The position numbers and the translations under genes were made by a program. Under the pieces are notes generated by a model that did not search any database, had not been told where the DNA came from, and was given only the letters and a program-made list of their open reading frames with translations. From Photobacterium profundum SS9 (GTDB lineage Bacteria; Pseudomonadota; Gammaproteobacteria; Enterobacterales; Vibrionaceae), in the NCBI RefSeq assembly GCF_000196255.1, contig NC_006370.1:1580187-1644186 (forward strand): a stretch of 64,000 nt of DNA. Direction: 5' to 3'. Positions 17,810 to 26,608 of the stretch are shown here, piece by piece; position 1 is the first letter of the stretch, and the number at the start of each line of letters is the position of its first letter.

Positions 17810-17884
17810 ACGTACCTCAACTACAGTTGTTAACCAACTGTACTCATTTTAGTGCACGTTTACCGATTTTAAGATAATAAATAA

Positions 17885-17951
17885 AGAAAAAGCCGAAAAC
17901 ATATTCTTCTATACTCATCTAGCAAGTATCTAAAAACGGTTATCGGCTTTT
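17885..17951 (-). terminator. terminator of the nir-cobA operon
   Basis: On the minus strand AAAAGCCGATAACC pairs with the distal CGGCTTTTTC across a long, partly structured loop (ATACT...AGTAT inside) and is followed by a T-rich tail. It lies 22 bases after the cobA stop. Confidence 0.6.
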
Positions 17952-17972
17952 ATGCTTTGTTAAAAAAAGAGT

Positions 17973-18836
17973 TTATAAACCTGCTACTTTGGCTATTGGA
18001 GCAACTCGCATTTCAGAGTATTCGTCATGGATACTTTTTTCTGGTGCAAACCATGACAATTTATGAGTAAGCTGTGTAACACTGCCAATGATAATTAATG
18101 CTGGGCTTTCTGCATGTTCAGCAATAATGTCTAATGTTTGAAGTGAGCAAGGTAGTACACGTTGCTGCTTGCTTGTACCACGTTCAACAATAGCAACAGG
18201 TGTAGAAGGTGACATGCCGTTAGCTTCTAATCGACGACGAATTTCACCGCTTTGGCTTAATCCCATGTAGAACACTAAGGTATGGTTTGAACGGGCTAAT
18301 GAGGCCCAATCAATATGCTCTTTTTCTGATTTCAGGTGGCCCGTTATAAATTGTACACTTTGCGCGTGATCACGGTGAGTCAGAGGAATACCAGCATAAG
18401 CCGCACAACCCGCCGCAGCCGTAATACCGGGTACCACTTCAAATGGAACTTGGTGTGGCAGTAATGCTTCTAGTTCTTCACCGCCACGACCAAATATAAA
18501 TGGGTCGCCGCCTTTTAGGCGAACCACCAATTTACCTTTTAATGCATGCTCAACTAAAATCTGGTTAATACCCTCTTGCGGTACACAATGGTGTCCTGCA
18601 CGTTTTCCCACAAAGACTAATTCAGTGCTTTCTGGCGCGAGTGCCACAATATCGTTAGAGACAAGTCGGTCATACACGATAACATCGGCTTGTTGAATAA
18701 GACGCAGCGCTTTCACGGTTAGCAAATCAGGATCGCCCGGCCCTGCACCAACAAGTACGACTTTACCGAGTTGAGTGTTATCACGTTTCTGATTCACTAC
18801 TTGGTTTAGTTTACTTACTGTATTGATAGTTGCCAT
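17973..18836 (-). CDS. cobA: uroporphyrinogen-III C-methyltransferase (SUMT)
   Basis: A 287-residue tetrapyrrole methylase. It has the glycine-rich N-terminal motif [20 protein letters not shown], the SAM-binding [18 protein letters not shown] and [20 protein letters not shown]. The enzyme makes precorrin-2 from uroporphyrinogen III, the first step to siroheme, which NirB needs. It lacks the CysG oxidase/ferrochelatase half, so siroheme synthesis must be finished elsewhere. I chose the ATG at 18836, because GGAG lies nine bases before it; the ATG at 18857 has no such site. Last gene of the nirBDC unit. Confidence 0.93.
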   Translation of the reverse strand: MATINTVSKLNQVVNQKRDNTQLGKVVLVGAGPGDPDLLTVKALRLIQQADVIVYDRLVSNDIVALAPESTELVFVGKRAGHHCVPQEGINQILVEHALKGKLVVRLKGGDPFIFGRGGEELEALLPHQVPFEVVPGITAAAGCAAYAGIPLTHRDHAQSVQFITGHLKSEKEHIDWASLARSNHTLVFYMGLSQSGEIRRRLEANGMSPSTPVAIVERGTSKQQRVLPCSLQTLDIIAEHAESPALIIIGSVTQLTHKLSWFAPEKSIHDEYSEMRVAPIAKVAGL

Positions 18837-18880
18837 TGTATGCTTACTCCGCGTCATTATTCGGTATGTTCAGTCTGGTA

Positions 18881-19702
18881 TTAAGCTGTTTGGGTCACGT
18901 TGTTAGTCAGTTCTTTTTTTGCAGAAGCAAGCAAAGGACGTTGCGCTTTGGGTGTAGAAAACCAGTAACCCAAGCCTACAAAGACAACACCAGAAATCGT
19001 ATTACCCACAGTTACCCAAAGTAGATTGTGACCAATGCCTGCTAATGTGAAGGCTTCTTTATGTTCACCAAAGTAAGACAGAGCAAAAATAGTCATGTTA
19101 GCCACAGAGTGTTCGAAACCTGATGCGATGAAGGCAAGCAAACACCACCAGATAGCGATGAATTTTGATGAACCTTCAACACGCTGGCACATCCAAATAG
19201 CCAGACAAACTAGCCAATTACATAGAATACCTTTAAACAAAAGTACCGACGCTGGGGCGGCTGTTTTTGCCATCGCCACGTTGTTTAATAAGCTGTTGCT
19301 ATCAGGTAATAATTTACCGCCGCCAGCATAGAAGAACAGTAGGGCAACACCGACAGAGCCAATTAAATTACCCATCCACGTTTGAGGTAGTACGCGTAAG
19401 GTATCTGCAACAGTGATTTGACCTGTTTTTACACCAAAAGTAAGGAACATAGTGTGTCCGGTGTATAGCTCAGAGCCAGCGATAATAACGAGTGTTAAAG
19501 CAATACCAAATGTACTACCCATTACCAGTGAACGGATTGATGGATCAACCATATTCCCTAATGTGAAAATCAGAATAATACCTAAACCAACATAAGCACC
19601 TGCCATGGCAGAGCTTAGCCAAAATCCAAATTTATCCTTATCTGCGAAATCGACGATACGTGCAGCGGTAGCTGAACATTTCTTGATTGTATCTGCGTAC
19701 AT
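18881..19702 (-). CDS. nirC: formate/nitrite transporter family, nitrite channel NirC
   Basis: A 273-residue inner-membrane protein of the FNT family, with six membrane segments. Family marks include KFGFWLSSAMAGAYVGLGII, GNLIGSVGVALLFFYAGG, NWLVCLAIWMCQR and SGFEHSVANMTIFALSY. It moves nitrite (or formate) across the inner membrane. The position between nirD and cobA points to nitrite import or export. GGAAGAAC precedes the ATG. A 130-base gap with two hairpins separates it from nirD. Confidence 0.9.
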   Translation of the reverse strand: MYADTIKKCSATAARIVDFADKDKFGFWLSSAMAGAYVGLGIILIFTLGNMVDPSIRSLVMGSTFGIALTLVIIAGSELYTGHTMFLTFGVKTGQITVADTLRVLPQTWMGNLIGSVGVALLFFYAGGGKLLPDSNSLLNNVAMAKTAAPASVLLFKGILCNWLVCLAIWMCQRVEGSSKFIAIWWCLLAFIASGFEHSVANMTIFALSYFGEHKEAFTLAGIGHNLLWVTVGNTISGVVFVGLGYWFSTPKAQRPLLASAKKELTNNVTQTA

Positions 19703-19730
19703 GTAGTTCTTCCTTAAGTTAAATCGAAAT

Positions 19731-19813
19731 CTTTTTGGAATAGATAAAAGAGGTATCCTTACTCATTCCAAAAAGCAGGGAATCCAAAACAACTGGAGAT
19801 GCTGAATTCCCTG
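19731..19813. other. two tandem hairpins between nirD and nirC
   Basis: CTTTTTGGAAT (19731-19741) pairs perfectly with ATTCCAAAAAG (19765-19775), and CAGGGAAT (19776-19783) with ATTCCCTG (19806-19813). They abut each other inside the operon and may set the relative expression of nirC and cobA. Confidence 0.55.
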
Positions 19814-19832
19814 AATGATGTTTCTAACTATT

Positions 19833-20159
19833 CTATGCTGCGACTTGAACGTCGCCGTTTTCTACTTGTATCTGGTAGCTTTTTACTGAAACGTCAGCGT
19901 TTTCTAAACAACGCCCATCTTTTAAAGCGAATCGCTGTTTTTTCAATGGACTAGCAACCCAGAGTTCACCATCATGTTCACAGATTAAACCGCGAGATAG
20001 CACGTTTGAGCGTGCAAATGGGTCCATGTTGTCGATGGCAAAAAGTTCTTCTGACGCGTATGGGCGAAAGATAGCAACTTGCTCGCCTTCAACAAGGGCA
20101 CATACCCCTGTGCCTGGCATCAAGTCGTCAATTGCACATACTGAAATCCACTGGCTCAT
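19833..20159 (-). CDS. nirD: nitrite reductase small subunit NirD
   Basis: A 108-residue protein of the Rieske-like fold. It matches E. coli NirD in VCALVEGEQVAIFRP, NVLSRGLICEHDGELWVASP and LKKQRFALKDGRC. Like E. coli NirD, it lacks the paired Cys-His ligands of true Rieske proteins, so it probably carries no cluster and supports NirB. Its start overlaps the nirB stop by four bases. With NirB it reduces nitrite to ammonium in the cytoplasm with NADH. Confidence 0.93.
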   Translation of the reverse strand: MSQWISVCAIDDLMPGTGVCALVEGEQVAIFRPYASEELFAIDNMDPFARSNVLSRGLICEHDGELWVASPLKKQRFALKDGRCLENADVSVKSYQIQVENGDVQVAA

Positions 20160-22705
20160 ACTTTTTCCTCCAATGAAATAGTGTAGATTGGCGCTTTTTC
20201 ATTTTCAGTTGCAGGGCGATGTTGTTCACGCTCTGGAACGAAGGTGACATTGCTGTCACGCTCTGAAGAGTTAATGAAATGGTTGAAACGTTTCAATTGA
20301 TTGTCATCTTCAAGTGTTGTTGTCCACTCACACTGGAAGCTTGCAATCAGTTTCTCAACATCGTTTTCAAGTTGTGCATTGATGCCTAACTTGTCGTTGA
20401 TGATCACATCACGCAGGTATTCGATACCGCCTTCTAAATTGTCTAGCCATACCGATGTACGCTGTACCTTATCGGCAGTACGGATATAGAACATCATGTA
20501 GCGGTCTATGTATTTAATTAGCGTGTCTTTATCAAGGTCGGCAGCTAACAAATCAGCATGACGAGGCTTCATACCACCGTTACCACCCACATACATATTC
20601 CAACCAGCATCCGTTGCAATGATACCGAGGTCTTTACCTTGTGCTTCAGCACATTCACGAGTACAGCCCGATACACCGAACTTCATTTTGTGTGGTGTAC
20701 GAATACCTTTGTAGCGATTTTCTAGAGCAACACCTAGAGCTGTACTGTCTTGAACACCAAAGCGACACCAAGTGCTACCTACGCATGTTTTTGCCATGCG
20801 AAGGGCTTTTGCATACGCTTGACCTGTTTCAAAACCAGCAGCAATCAATTTTTCCCAAATAGCAGGAAGGTCATCTTTGTGTGCACCGAATAAGCCAATA
20901 CGCTGTGCACCTGTAATTTTGGTGTACAAGTTGTAGTCGTTAGCCACTTGAGCAATGGCAAGTAATGCTACTGGTGTAACTTCGCCTCCCGCCATACGCG
21001 GAATAACAGAGTATGTACCGTCTTTTTGCATGTTGCCAAGGAAGATATCGTTGGTATCTTGCAGTTGCGTATTGTCTTTAGTTAGAACGTAATCGTTCCA
21101 GCTAGACGCAAGAATAGAGCCGACGGTTGGCTTACAAACTTCACAGCCGTAGCCTTTACCGTATTTCTTTAATAATTCGTCGAATGATTTGATTTCTTCA
21201 ACACGAATTAGGTGGAATAGCTCTTGGCGAGAATATTCAAAGTGCTCACATAAGTGATTTTTAACTTCGATACCGGCTTTTGCTAGCTCAGCATTCAGTA
21301 CTTGTGTAATCAGTGGAATACAACCACCACAACCCGTACCCGCACCCGTTACAGCTTTAATTTCACCTAATGTTGTATGGCCATCTGCAACCGCGGTTGC
21401 AATCTTGCCTTTAGTCACATCGAAACATGAACAGATAACCGCTGTTTCAGGTAACGAGTCTGCACCCATTGATGGCTTTTCTGCACCAGCGTGGGCAGGC
21501 AAAATCAATGTATCTGGATGCTTAGGCAGATCCATATCATTAAGCTTAAGTTGCAGTAGATTACCGTAATCGGATGTATCGCCGACTAATACCGCGCCTA
21601 ATAACTTTTTACCGTCTTCAGAAACGATGATGCGTTTATACACTTCTTCGTTTTCATCAAGGTAAACGTAGCTCTTACAGTTAGGTGTACGACCATTCGC
21701 ATCGCCAATACTGCCTACTTTTACGCCAAGCAATTTTAGCTTCGCGCTCATGTCTGCGCCTTCGAATGTTTTGTCTTCACCAATAAGGTGGCTAACAGCA
21801 ACTTGTGCCATTTTGTAGCCCGGTGCGACTAAGCCGTAGAATATTTCATTCCACGATGCACATTCACCAATTGCGTAAACATCTTCGTCTGATGTCAGGC
21901 AAGTGTTATTGATTGCAATACCACCGCGACGACCTGTTGCCAAGCCACATTGCATTGCGAGTTTATCTTGTGGGCGAATACCAGTAGAGAACACGATGAA
22001 ATCGACTTCTAGCGATGTGCCATCAGCAAAGTTCATGGTGTTGCGTGCTTCAGTACCTTCTGCCAAGATTTCTTTGGTGTTTTTGCCTGTGTGTACTTTC
22101 ACACCCAGCTTTTCGATCTTGTTACGCAGTTGCTCACCACCTTGGCGATCAAGCTGTTCAGCCATCAATACTGGTGCAAATTCGATAACGTGTGTTTCAA
22201 CACCCAGTGCTTTCAATGCACCAGCGGCTTCAAGCCCGAGTAAACCGCCACCAACAACCACGCCACTTTTACTGCGTTTGGCTGTGGCTTCAATGGTCTT
22301 TAAATCTTCGATTGTACGGTAAACGAAGCAGTCTTTTCCTTCGTTACCTTTAATTGGTGGCACCCAAGGATAAGAACCTGTCGCCATGATCAATTTGTCG
22401 TATCTAATCTCACGACCAGTATTTGAGTGGATGACTTTTTGAGCACGGTTGATTGTGATAGCACGTTCACCAATAAGGACATTGATGCCGTGTTTCTCAT
22501 AGAAGCCTTCTTTAACTAAAGAAAGTTCATCTGCAGTGTGGTGCGAGAAGTAAGAAGACAGGTGAACCCTGTCATATGCAATGCGTGGTTCTTCACAGAA
22601 AACGGTAACTTCAAAATTTTCCATGTCTGCTTTATCGACAAGTTCTTCGATATAGCGATGGCCGACCATACCGTTACCGATAATTGCCAATCTGACTTTG
22701 CTCAT
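20156..22705 (-). CDS. nirB: NADH-dependent nitrite reductase large subunit NirB
   Basis: An 849-residue protein with the full NirB order. There is an N-terminal FAD/NAD(P)H domain (AIIGNGMVGHRYIEEL, GVVVGGGLLGLEAAGALKAL), a BFD-like [2Fe-2S] domain (CSCFDVTKGKI and GTGCGGCIPLI), a second Cys pair (GYGCEVCKP), then the ferredoxin-like halves and siroheme/[4Fe-4S] site (TCVGSTWCRFGVQDS and GVSGCTRECAEAQGKDLG). It reduces nitrite to ammonium in the cytoplasm. AAGAGGATATT precedes the ATG. Upstream are an FNR box and a NarL/NarP site, so anaerobic, nitrate/nitrite-induced expression is expected. Confidence 0.95.
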   Translation of the reverse strand: MSKVRLAIIGNGMVGHRYIEELVDKADMENFEVTVFCEEPRIAYDRVHLSSYFSHHTADELSLVKEGFYEKHGINVLIGERAITINRAQKVIHSNTGREIRYDKLIMATGSYPWVPPIKGNEGKDCFVYRTIEDLKTIEATAKRSKSGVVVGGGLLGLEAAGALKALGVETHVIEFAPVLMAEQLDRQGGEQLRNKIEKLGVKVHTGKNTKEILAEGTEARNTMNFADGTSLEVDFIVFSTGIRPQDKLAMQCGLATGRRGGIAINNTCLTSDEDVYAIGECASWNEIFYGLVAPGYKMAQVAVSHLIGEDKTFEGADMSAKLKLLGVKVGSIGDANGRTPNCKSYVYLDENEEVYKRIIVSEDGKKLLGAVLVGDTSDYGNLLQLKLNDMDLPKHPDTLILPAHAGAEKPSMGADSLPETAVICSCFDVTKGKIATAVADGHTTLGEIKAVTGAGTGCGGCIPLITQVLNAELAKAGIEVKNHLCEHFEYSRQELFHLIRVEEIKSFDELLKKYGKGYGCEVCKPTVGSILASSWNDYVLTKDNTQLQDTNDIFLGNMQKDGTYSVIPRMAGGEVTPVALLAIAQVANDYNLYTKITGAQRIGLFGAHKDDLPAIWEKLIAAGFETGQAYAKALRMAKTCVGSTWCRFGVQDSTALGVALENRYKGIRTPHKMKFGVSGCTRECAEAQGKDLGIIATDAGWNMYVGGNGGMKPRHADLLAADLDKDTLIKYIDRYMMFYIRTADKVQRTSVWLDNLEGGIEYLRDVIINDKLGINAQLENDVEKLIASFQCEWTTTLEDDNQLKRFNHFINSSERDSNVTFVPEREQHRPATENEKAPIYTISLEEKV

Positions 22706-22733
22706 AATATCCTCTTAACAAAGGCGTTAAATC

Positions 22734-22811
22734 TGTTCGCATAATAATAAGTCAGCTTGTGAATAAATATGATGTAAATCAACCACACTTTGAAATAGCC
22801 CTAAAGGGGTA
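22734..22811 (-). promoter_or_regulatory. nirB promoter with FNR and NarL/NarP sites
   Basis: ATGATGTAAATCAA at 22769-22782 matches the FNR consensus TTGAT-N4-ATCAA with one mismatch. TAGCCCT-AA-AGGGGTA at 22796-22811 is a 7-2-7 NarL/NarP palindrome with one mismatch. Their centres are 28 bases apart, the spacing known for the E. coli nir promoter (-41.5 and -69.5). A -10-like TATTAT lies near 22743-22748, and a start near 22734 would fit. Confidence 0.75.
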
Positions 22812-23132
22812 GTCTTTATTTATCAATACCTTAAGTGTGCTAGTTTTGTTTTTAGCGCGCGATATGTAACTAAATTACATTGAATATGAACGATTTATGA
22901 TGGATTATGAGTAATAAATTACTAACTGTACATAATATGCGGTTGGCTGTTTTGTTTGTGGCGAGAAATGGGATGGGGGAGAGTGTCATCACAGAAAACA
23001 ATGGTTCATTAGATGGAATGATCAACTATGGCTGATTTATCGTTTTAGGATGTTCCTTTATGAAATAAGGGCTTGCATCTGCGCCTCGATTTGGTAAAAC
23101 AAAGTATGACCACAAGGAAGCAGGTGTCCAAT

Positions 23133-23375
23133 ATGACGATTGCCAATAAATTACTTAGCCCTGCCATTGAAGCTCAAGCAAAAAGGGAAGGGGCACTGAA
23201 CGCGTTAGAAGCGGTGTATGTAAAAGCCCGGTATGCCAGATTTAAAAAGGTGAACTGGGGTGGCCGTATCTTCGACGGTATTCAATTTGGTGACGGCAGT
23301 TTAATTGCAGTGAAGCCCGGTGCTTTTAATCGGTTAACTTTGGTATCGGTTGAACATGAAAGCATGCTTGGGTAG
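23133..23375 (+). CDS. hypothetical 80-residue protein
   Basis: From the ATG at 23133, preceded by AGGTG, the frame gives MTIANKLLSPAIEAQAKREG, an alanine-rich helix, then YARFKKVNWGGRIFDGIQFG and DGSLIAVKPGAFNRLTLVSV. The composition and the ribosome site look real; the frame also extends 20 codons upstream to 23073. I recognise no family. It is soluble, small and single, with a terminator-like hairpin 83 bases after its stop. Confidence 0.5.
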   Translation: MTIANKLLSPAIEAQAKREGALNALEAVYVKARYARFKKVNWGGRIFDGIQFGDGSLIAVKPGAFNRLTLVSVEHESMLG

Positions 23376-23457
23376 CCTTTTAGTGTAAACCTGTTCGCTT
23401 AGCTACATCGTGTAATGGCAAATATGCTTAGCGATAAACATGATATTTATTATTCTG

Positions 23458-23505
23458 AAGCCCTGATAATGGTGTGAAAACACTGTGGTCGGGGCTTTCT
23501 TGTTT
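23458..23505 (+). terminator. branched hairpin ahead of pnuC
   Basis: AAGCCC (23458-23463) pairs with GGGCTT (23492-23497). Inside, GTGT-GAAA-ACAC (23472-23483) forms a GNRA-capped stem. CTTTCTTGTTT follows. It is either the terminator of the preceding small gene or a leader structure of pnuC. Confidence 0.55.
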
Positions 23506-23637
23506 CAATCTTTGATATACGTCGAGTGTGAGGGGACAAATGTCCTCTTGCTGTTTTCTTACATTCATTACACTGATAACCACAACAGCAATACCGCTAA
23601 ATAATAATAAATGTAATAACATTAGAAGGGATAGAAC

Positions 23638-24384
23638 ATGGATATACTTGCGTGGTTTGATATCAATAATACTTTGGTGAATATTCCAATTGGTGGCGGG
23701 TATGCCATGTCATGGATTGAAGCCGTTGGTACCGTTTTTGGCTTGCTGTGTATTTGGTACGCCAGCCAAGAAAAAACCATTAATTACGTGTTTGGTCTGA
23801 TTAACGTTTCTCTTTTCGCGATCATTTTCTTTCAGATCCAACTCTACGGCATTTTGATGCTACAACTGTTTTTCTTCTGCGCCAATATTTATGGCTGGTA
23901 TGCGTGGACTCGCCCTTCCTCGGAAGACGGCGATATGTTGGAAGTCCGCTGGCTCAATAAACAAAAAATGGCGTTTACCGCTGCGGTCAGTGTTGCTGCT
24001 ATCGCAATCATGACGGTGTTTATCGATCCTATATTCTTTGCTTTAGCTAATATCAGCGTGGATGTATTGAATACTTTTGGTGCCGATTTAGCGCGTCCTG
24101 AGTTGTCGCCAGATGCCTTCCCATTCTGGGATTCAGTAATGACGGTCTTGTCAATTGTGGCGCAAATCCTAATGACGCGTAAATACGTTGAAAATTGGAT
24201 GTTGTGGGTAGTGATTAACATGATCAGCGTGTGCATTTATGCGGCACAAGGTGTGTACGCCCTGTCTATTGAATATGCGATTTTACTGTTCATTGCAGCG
24301 AACGGTTCACGTCAGTGGATGAAGACGGCGAAGCAAAATCAGCAAAGCAAGCAACACGATCAGGCGGCTGAGGTAAAAGCATAA
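23638..24384 (+). CDS. pnuC: nicotinamide riboside transporter PnuC
   Basis: A 248-residue inner-membrane protein of the PnuC family, with seven predicted helices. The N-terminus has SWIEAVGTVFGLLCIWYASQ, and the family motifs NIYGWYAWTRP and RKYVENWMLWVVINMISVCI are clear; the aromatic-rich region binds nicotinamide riboside. It imports nicotinamide riboside by facilitated diffusion coupled to intracellular phosphorylation. AGAAGGGATAG precedes the ATG. Its stop overlaps the start of the nucleoside phosphorylase gene by one base, so uptake and cleavage of the nucleoside may be linked. Confidence 0.92.
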   Translation: MDILAWFDINNTLVNIPIGGGYAMSWIEAVGTVFGLLCIWYASQEKTINYVFGLINVSLFAIIFFQIQLYGILMLQLFFFCANIYGWYAWTRPSSEDGDMLEVRWLNKQKMAFTAAVSVAAIAIMTVFIDPIFFALANISVDVLNTFGADLARPELSPDAFPFWDSVMTVLSIVAQILMTRKYVENWMLWVVINMISVCIYAAQGVYALSIEYAILLFIAANGSRQWMKTAKQNQQSKQHDQAAEVKA

Positions 24385-25139
24385 TGAGTAAACAACCTCA
24401 CCTTTGTGTTTCGGCAGAGCAAATTGCCAAGCGTGTAATTGTATGTGGAGAGCCTGATAGGGTTAATCGCATTGCAGCCTTACTGGATGGTGTCGAAATC
24501 ATTGCTGAAAACCGTGAATACCGTTTGATGAATGGACGATTCAATGATCAACTCATCACAATTTGCAGTACTGGCATTGGTGCACCGTCAGCCATTATCG
24601 CGCTGGAAGAACTTAACTTGTGTGGTGTGAAGCAAGTGATCCGTGTCGGATCATCGGGCGCACTACAAGTTAATATTGCACTGGGTGATTTGATTGTTGC
24701 CGAAGCTGCCGTACGAGACGATGGCGGATCGAAAGCATATGTTTCGAGTGCTTTTCCTGCATATGCAGACCGTCACCTGATAGCGAAGATGGAAGCTTAT
24801 TTGAATCGCTCTCTGACAATGCCAAATACCGAGCAACATGTCGGTCAGGTGCATTACGGTGTGGTACGTTCACATGATAGTTTTTATACTGATAACGAAG
24901 CGCAGCTTTGCCAGCATTGGCATGAGAAAGGCGTGCTGGGCGCAGATATGGAAACTTCGGCGTTACTGACTGTCGGTAAGTTGAGAGGTATGCAAGTAGC
25001 ATCGATATTGAATAATGTCGTGCTGTTCGAGCAAGATGTACAAGAAGGTGTTGGTCACTATGTAAATGCTGATGCCATGATGATGAATGGTGAACAACGT
25101 GCTGCTTTGGCGGCGTTACACGCTCTGTGTGGTGATTGA
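24384..25139 (+). CDS. nucleoside phosphorylase (uridine/purine nucleoside phosphorylase family)
   Basis: A 251-residue PNP/UDP-family enzyme. The phosphate-binding start is RVIVCGEPDRVNRIAALLDG. TICSTGIGAPSAIIALEEL and VIRVGSSGALQVNIALGDL are the family core, and GADMETSALLTVGKLRGMQV carries the ribose-binding Met-Glu pair. It cleaves a nucleoside with phosphate to a free base and ribose-1-phosphate. Tight coupling to pnuC suggests that nicotinamide riboside or its breakdown is the physiological context, since purine phosphorylases can use this substrate. Uridine is the alternative. A strong terminator follows. Confidence 0.85.
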   Translation: MSKQPHLCVSAEQIAKRVIVCGEPDRVNRIAALLDGVEIIAENREYRLMNGRFNDQLITICSTGIGAPSAIIALEELNLCGVKQVIRVGSSGALQVNIALGDLIVAEAAVRDDGGSKAYVSSAFPAYADRHLIAKMEAYLNRSLTMPNTEQHVGQVHYGVVRSHDSFYTDNEAQLCQHWHEKGVLGADMETSALLTVGKLRGMQVASILNNVVLFEQDVQEGVGHYVNADAMMMNGEQRAALAALHALCGD

Positions 25140-25218
25140 GAGAACCACTACTAACACCATTATGATTTCTGCCGCATTGCGTACTGTGTTTTAGTGTACG
25201 GATACGGTATGCAGCCTG

Positions 25219-25264
25219 AAAGCCCTGCATGTGTTTCTATTAACATGTACTGGGCTTTCTTTAT
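25219..25264 (+). terminator. terminator of the pnuC-phosphorylase operon
   Basis: AAAGCCC (25219-25225) pairs with GGGCTTT (25252-25258), with inner CATGT/ACATG pairing (25228-25232 with 25243-25247), then CTTTATTT. Confidence 0.8.
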
Positions 25265-25387
25265 TTAAATAACCTTGTTTTTAGAAAATCCTGTTGCACT
25301 TATTACTTAAATCCAGCGCGAATTATGATATTTAGGTATAATATGTAAGCCAATAATTGCTCGTGAATATGTTGGAAGCCCAACGCT

Positions 25388-26068
25388 ATGCAGATTAAGC
25401 CCTATCAGCAAGGACGTTTCACGCGTCACCTTGAAACACTTTATCCCGCCTTTAAAGCTGCGTTTTATCAATGCCAAACGCATCAGCAGTTCCTATGTGC
25501 TGGCGATGAAATTTTGCGTCAGGGACAAACGTTAGAGTACTTGTATGTGGTATCGGTCGGGCGTGTCTCAATGAATATTGCCGCAATGAATGGGCGTCGT
25601 TTTCAATTGGGGGAGATCGATTGTGATCATCATATCTTTGGTGAAATGGAATTTTTCAGTGATACCCCTTGCCAGTGGAGTGTGGTGGCAGAAGAAGATC
25701 TCGATGTTGATATTATCTGTTTGCAAGCATTAACGACATTGCTGATTGAGCGACCGGAGTTTCAAGTGTTTTTTTCTAGCGCGCTGGCTGCGGATTATCA
25801 AGACTCGTTAGATATCTATACCCATAGGTTATTGCATCCGATTACTTATAATATTGCTTACGATTTGTGGCATCGCAGCCAAGTGAACGTGATGCTTGGC
25901 AACTTCGATAAAGTGACGTTGGAAGCTGAACGGTTTGGTACTTCTAGCCGCGTTTATCGTCGCGCAGTAAAAGAACTGATAGAGAAAGGATTAATAGAAA
26001 AAGAGGGGGCGGAAATCTCAATAGTCAGTCTTTCAGCATTAAAAACCTTTATCGACCATTATGATTAG
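25388..26068 (+). CDS. Crp/Fnr-family transcriptional regulator (YeiL-like)
   Basis: A 226-residue regulator. Residues ~30-145 form a cyclic-nucleotide-binding-type beta barrel (GDEILRQGQTLEYLYVVSVG, HIFGEMEFFSDTPCQWSV). The last ~60 residues are a winged helix (LEAERFGTSSRVYRRAVKEL, IEKGLIEKEGAEISI). The phosphate-binding RxS signature of CRP is absent, so cAMP is unlikely to be the ligand; there is no N-terminal cysteine cluster of FNR. The similarity is to E. coli YeiL, a regulator found near nucleoside genes. Its place behind pnuC and the phosphorylase hints at nucleoside or NAD-precursor control. Confidence 0.8.
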   Translation: MQIKPYQQGRFTRHLETLYPAFKAAFYQCQTHQQFLCAGDEILRQGQTLEYLYVVSVGRVSMNIAAMNGRRFQLGEIDCDHHIFGEMEFFSDTPCQWSVVAEEDLDVDIICLQALTTLLIERPEFQVFFSSALAADYQDSLDIYTHRLLHPITYNIAYDLWHRSQVNVMLGNFDKVTLEAERFGTSSRVYRRAVKELIEKGLIEKEGAEISIVSLSALKTFIDHYD

Positions 26069-26238
26069 CAGTAAATTTTACGTATTTATAACAAATTATT
26101 GTAAAATAATCATTGTGCTTTAGTGTGAAGTTTATTATTTTGCTCAGTGATCGATTTACTGTTCTGACCGGAGCAGTGTAGATGGCAGAAGACCTGTCAT
26201 TGGAAAATAGGGATTACATCGTTTTTGGAGTACGATAA

Positions 26239-26418
26239 ATGAAACACATTTCTGCTGTGCTGCAGTTAATGCCAGCAAGCATACTACATGCAATATCCGC
26301 CGCTATACGTTCGGGGTCGACCCGTATTGCTTCACGCACCCACGTCTATCTTTCCTATACCTCAAGCCGATTTATGGGCTTTTTTGCTTTTTCAGGTTTT
26401 AGTGCTTTTCGATTTTAA
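26239..26418 (+). CDS. 59-codon leader ORF ahead of the aromatic permease
   Basis: The ATG at 26239 has GGAG nine bases upstream. The peptide runs MKHISAVLQLMPASILHAIS, AAIRSGSTRIASRTHVYLSY, TSSRFMGFFAFSGFSAFRF. The coding frame reads straight through a strong stem (ATACG...CGTAT around GGGTCGACCC, 26305-26327) and then the terminator at 26362-26392, with two Tyr and many Phe codons near that stem-loop. The arrangement suggests a leader peptide in an attenuator for the permease at 26609. It could also be a free small gene. No family is recognised with confidence. Confidence 0.5.
   Translation: MKHISAVLQLMPASILHAISAAIRSGSTRIASRTHVYLSYTSSRFMGFFAFSGFSAFRF
26362..26392 (+). terminator. terminator/attenuator in the permease leader
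   Basis: AAGCC (26364-26368) pairs with GGCTT (26377-26381) and the stem is followed by TTTTTGCTTTTT. It lies inside the leader ORF and 228 bases before the permease start. Confidence 0.65.
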
Positions 26419-26608
26419 TCCTGAAATTTCAATCTATTAAGACATCTTTATTCGTTACACCTTTTTCAATTTGATTGCAGTACATGATGAATACTCTTTT
26501 ATATCAAAGTCTATCATGTCCGGAATTCGCACAACTGACCGAGTATTGTGTACCTTTTCTGTAAGCAATGGGGTGTAAACAAGTAACAATTAGGTATAGG
26601 TAAATATT

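Noticed and set aside
23361..23374. GCTTGGGTA near the end of the hypothetical gene, a possible TATACCCAAG repeat copy.
   Set aside because: It is short, lies inside a coding frame and lacks the core, so it is probably chance.
23428..23622. Minus-strand 64-residue ORF with a hydrophobic start between two plus-strand genes.
   Set aside because: No ribosome site; it overlaps the branched hairpin and the pnuC promoter region, so it is probably chance.
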